NCBI RefSeq assembly: GCF_003688285.1
Contig: NZ_RCNT01000001.1
Location: 1-64,000 of the forward strand
Reading direction: 5' to 3'
Source: Rhodophyticola porphyridii
GTDB lineage: Bacteria; Pseudomonadota; Alphaproteobacteria; Rhodobacterales; Rhodobacteraceae
DNA: 64,000 nt
The position numbers and the translations under genes are program-made. The notes below the pieces were generated by a model that worked only from the letters and a program-made list of their open reading frames with translations, had not been told where the DNA came from and did no database searches. This document shows positions 63,101 to 64,000 of this stretch, in pieces; the stretch's first letter is position 1; the number at the start of each line of letters is the position of its first letter.

Positions 63101-63669
63101 AGCATGACACGCTGGAGGCCGAAAAGCTCGACCTGGAAGAGGCGATCAAGAAATTGCGGGCCGGTATCGCGGCGCTGAACCGGGAGGGGCGCGAACGGCT
63201 ACTGACCGCCTTCGAAGAGGTCAATCGCAACTTCGGCGTGTTGTTCACGCATCTGTTCGGGGGCGGCGAGGCCAAGCTCGTGCTGGTGGAAAGCGACGAT
63301 CCGCTGGAGGCCGGACTGGAGATCCTGTGCCAGCCGCCGGGCAAGAAGCTTTCCACCCTGTCCCTGCTGTCCGGTGGTGAACAGACGCTGACAGCGCTTG
63401 CGCTGATCTTCGCAGTGTTTCTGGCTAACCCGGCGCCGATTTGCGTACTGGACGAGGTCGACGCGCCGCTGGACGATGCCAATGTCGCGCGATTCTGCGA
63501 TCTGCTGGACGAGATGTGCCGACGCACCGACACGCGCTTCCTGATCATCACCCACCATGCGGTGACCATGTCGCGCATGGATCGGTTGTTCGGGGTCACC
63601 ATGGCCGAACAGGGTGTCAGCCAACTGGTCAGCGTCGATCTGAAGAAGGCCGAGCAGATGGTGGCCTAA
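60199..63669 (+). CDS. smc: Chromosome segregation protein SMC
   Basis: 1156-aa SMC ATPase that organises and separates chromosomes with ScpA/ScpB. Walker A is GPNGCGKSN at about 36-44; the long coiled coils are rich in A/E/R; the hinge lies around residues 510-640 (GFEAAVGAALADDLKAPVAVKAG). The C-terminal head has the ABC signature LLSGGEQTLTALALIFAVFL and Walker B ICVLDEVDAPLDDANV. The coiled coils are Ala-rich as usual for high-GC genomes. Start ATG 60199. Confidence 0.97.
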   Translation: MGNDGLRFSKIRLNGFKSFVDPTDLLIGDGLTGVVGPNGCGKSNLLEALRWVMGENRPTAMRGGGMEDVIFAGAATRPARNFAEVSIIIDNSERLAPANFNSEDQLEIVRRITRDAGSAYKTNGKDVRARDVQMLFADASTGAHSPALVRQGQISELINAKPKSRRRVLEEAAGISGLYQRRHEAELKLRGAETNLARIDDVLEQLASQLAALARQAKQAARYREIGAELRHAEGVLLYLRWREADQARMAAETALQAAVRDAAAAEGNALRAAKMREAAETDLPPKREEEAIAAALLQRFTVERAALDDEDARAAKTIETLTARIEQLSHDIGREQNLNADAGDTIARLEQERTTLTAASAGHEDALAAASAEAADAARILADRETALSQLTEDAARLAARHQSAQRLVEDASRAEARNTAEAEKAGAAAVEAEDRLKSLTRDHENAEAALTAATDLAVRAEDTLAQTEAARAQAQTSEGEARAARAEAEGQLGTLDAEVRALTKLLDRERGSGDQILDQVQVAPGFEAAVGAALADDLKAPVAVKAGASGWTPLPAYDRAQPLPAGVSALTGYADAPEVLARRLGQVGVVSPEDGPRLQAALLPGQRLVSREGDLWRWDGFALPASEGSSTAARRLSQVNRLNDLSAELERATKAADRARATHESNAVRLADLTGADKAAREARRAADAQVAEASRAFSRAEAERNILAGRLETLRQAARRHEEEAANARRDLSEAMAAQAGLDDLETVRAQVADTKTTVEAARLTMLARRTGFDELKRDGEARAKRIAQIAGELETWRKRLATAETRIAELNSRKTASEAELDSASALPAEIAARRDALAGTIAEAETRRAVAADALSTAETALKSAVAAEREAERAASDAREARARAEARRDAAAEAVAQSADRIMDEMELTPDRLLESLDADPEKLPGAERVESDVVRLRRQRDALGAVNLRAEEDAEAVREEHDTLEAEKLDLEEAIKKLRAGIAALNREGRERLLTAFEEVNRNFGVLFTHLFGGGEAKLVLVESDDPLEAGLEILCQPPGKKLSTLSLLSGGEQTLTALALIFAVFLANPAPICVLDEVDAPLDDANVARFCDLLDEMCRRTDTRFLIITHHAVTMSRMDRLFGVTMAEQGVSQLVSVDLKKAEQMVA

Positions 63670-63675
63670 GGCGAG

Positions 63676-64000
63676 TTAGAAACTGCCGAACAGGCCGCCA
63701 AGCGTGAGCACCACGATCAGTGCCAGTGTCGGGATCGCGACGGCCACCATGAACACATCCGCATAGCTTTCCTTGTGGCTCAGGCGGCCGATGGCGAAAA
63801 GGGTGATCACCGCGCCGTTATGGGGCAGGGCGTCGAGACCGCCGGTGGCGATCGACATCACACGGTGCATCAGCGACGGTTCGATCCCGGCCGCCTCGGC
63901 GCTTGCCACATACTGATCGCCAAGCGCGTCGAGGGCGATGCTCATCCCGCCCGAGGCAGACCCGGTGATCCCGGCCAGGATCGCCGAGGAGGCGGCAAGG
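63676..64000 (-). CDS. GntP-family permease, C-terminal part (cut by window edge)
   Basis: C-terminal 107 residues of a polytopic transporter. The frame is open up to the window edge (ILAGITGSASGGMSIALDALG). GGLDALPHNGAVITLFAIGRLSHKESY is typical of the GntP gluconate/lactate-type proton symporter family. The last segment is a hydrophobic helix (VFMVAVAIPTLALIVVLTLGG). An internal ATG at 63943-63945 is not the true start. It is convergent with smc, 6 bases apart. Confidence 0.88.
   Translation of the reverse strand, partial: LAASSAILAGITGSASGGMSIALDALGDQYVASAEAAGIEPSLMHRVMSIATGGLDALPHNGAVITLFAIGRLSHKESYADVFMVAVAIPTLALIVVLTLGGLFGSF

Noticed and set aside
1-64000. Search for CRISPR arrays, rRNA, tRNA, prophage or IS elements
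   Set aside because: No repeated spacers, no rRNA-like text, no complete tRNA cloverleaf and no transposase or phage proteins were seen by eye; a dedicated scan would be needed to exclude small tRNAs fully.

Overview
The window is a gene-dense, high-GC (mid-60s percent) bacterial chromosome segment. Gene content and order point to the Alphaproteobacteria, most likely Rhodobacteraceae (Roseobacter group): IalB-family protein next to rlmN, an fzlA-like/queG/SDR operon, a ComF/grxC/ubiG neighbourhood, an NDUFAF5-like methyltransferase before hemH, and rsfS-rlmH-gpmI-envC-ctpA-rppH. No rRNA, tRNA, CRISPR, prophage or insertion sequence was seen. No gap between genes exceeds about 300 bases, so almost everything is coding.

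Layout. 1-16 kb: pbpC and a giant alpha-2-macroglobulin gene (cell-envelope defence), an orphan soluble hybrid histidine kinase, a class-3 (ReAV-like) asparaginase, IalB-family protein, rlmN, a 60-aa membrane peptide, and an envelope trio of two YkuD L,D-transpeptidases around a CAP-domain lipoprotein. 15-18.6 kb: leftward SDR, queG, an FzlA-like GST protein and mtgA, with 4-base overlaps. 18.8-27.8 kb: a phenylacetate catabolic island. paaI-paaK-paaR run left and paaZ-paaX-paaABCDE run right from a shared promoter that carries a TetR-type palindrome. A second, perfect 17-bp inverted repeat sits directly before paaA. The ring-1,2-epoxide isomerase (PaaG) and the beta-oxidation genes (PaaF/H/J) are not here, so the pathway must be completed from elsewhere.

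27.8-38.9 kb: a methyltransferase, topoisomerase IB, a class II aldolase divergent from a LysR regulator, a translationally coupled four-gene operon (molybdopterin-binding domain, GNAT, AhpD-like, OmpA), sfsA, map, and an unusual phosphate-binding-protein/OmpA fusion with a Pro/Ala-rich secreted partner. 39-46.7 kb: secA facing away from a parvulin-argJ-mutT operon, a 44-aa conserved-looking peptide, hemH and its methyltransferase neighbour. 46.7-50.8 kb: comF, grxC, a MarR regulator, a low-GC GNAT gene that looks acquired, ubiG and pip. 50.8-56.8 kb: a seven-gene leftward operon for ribosome silencing/maturation, glycolysis, cell-wall cleavage control and RNA 5'-end processing.

56.9-64 kb: an orphan secreted protein, a DUF2975/XRE membrane-protein-plus-regulator pair behind a very AT-rich promoter, a polytopic TsoY-like membrane protein with a palindromic operator candidate, a GNAT, smc with a perfect DnaA box in front of it, and the 3' end of a GntP-family permease cut by the window edge.

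The best candidates for undescribed biology are the perfect palindrome before paaA, the PBP-like/OmpA fusion and its partner (36.2-38.9 kb), the two tiny proteins (13.05 kb and 44.7 kb), and the DUF2975/XRE plus TsoY-like region. No clearly new multi-gene defence or mobile system was found.
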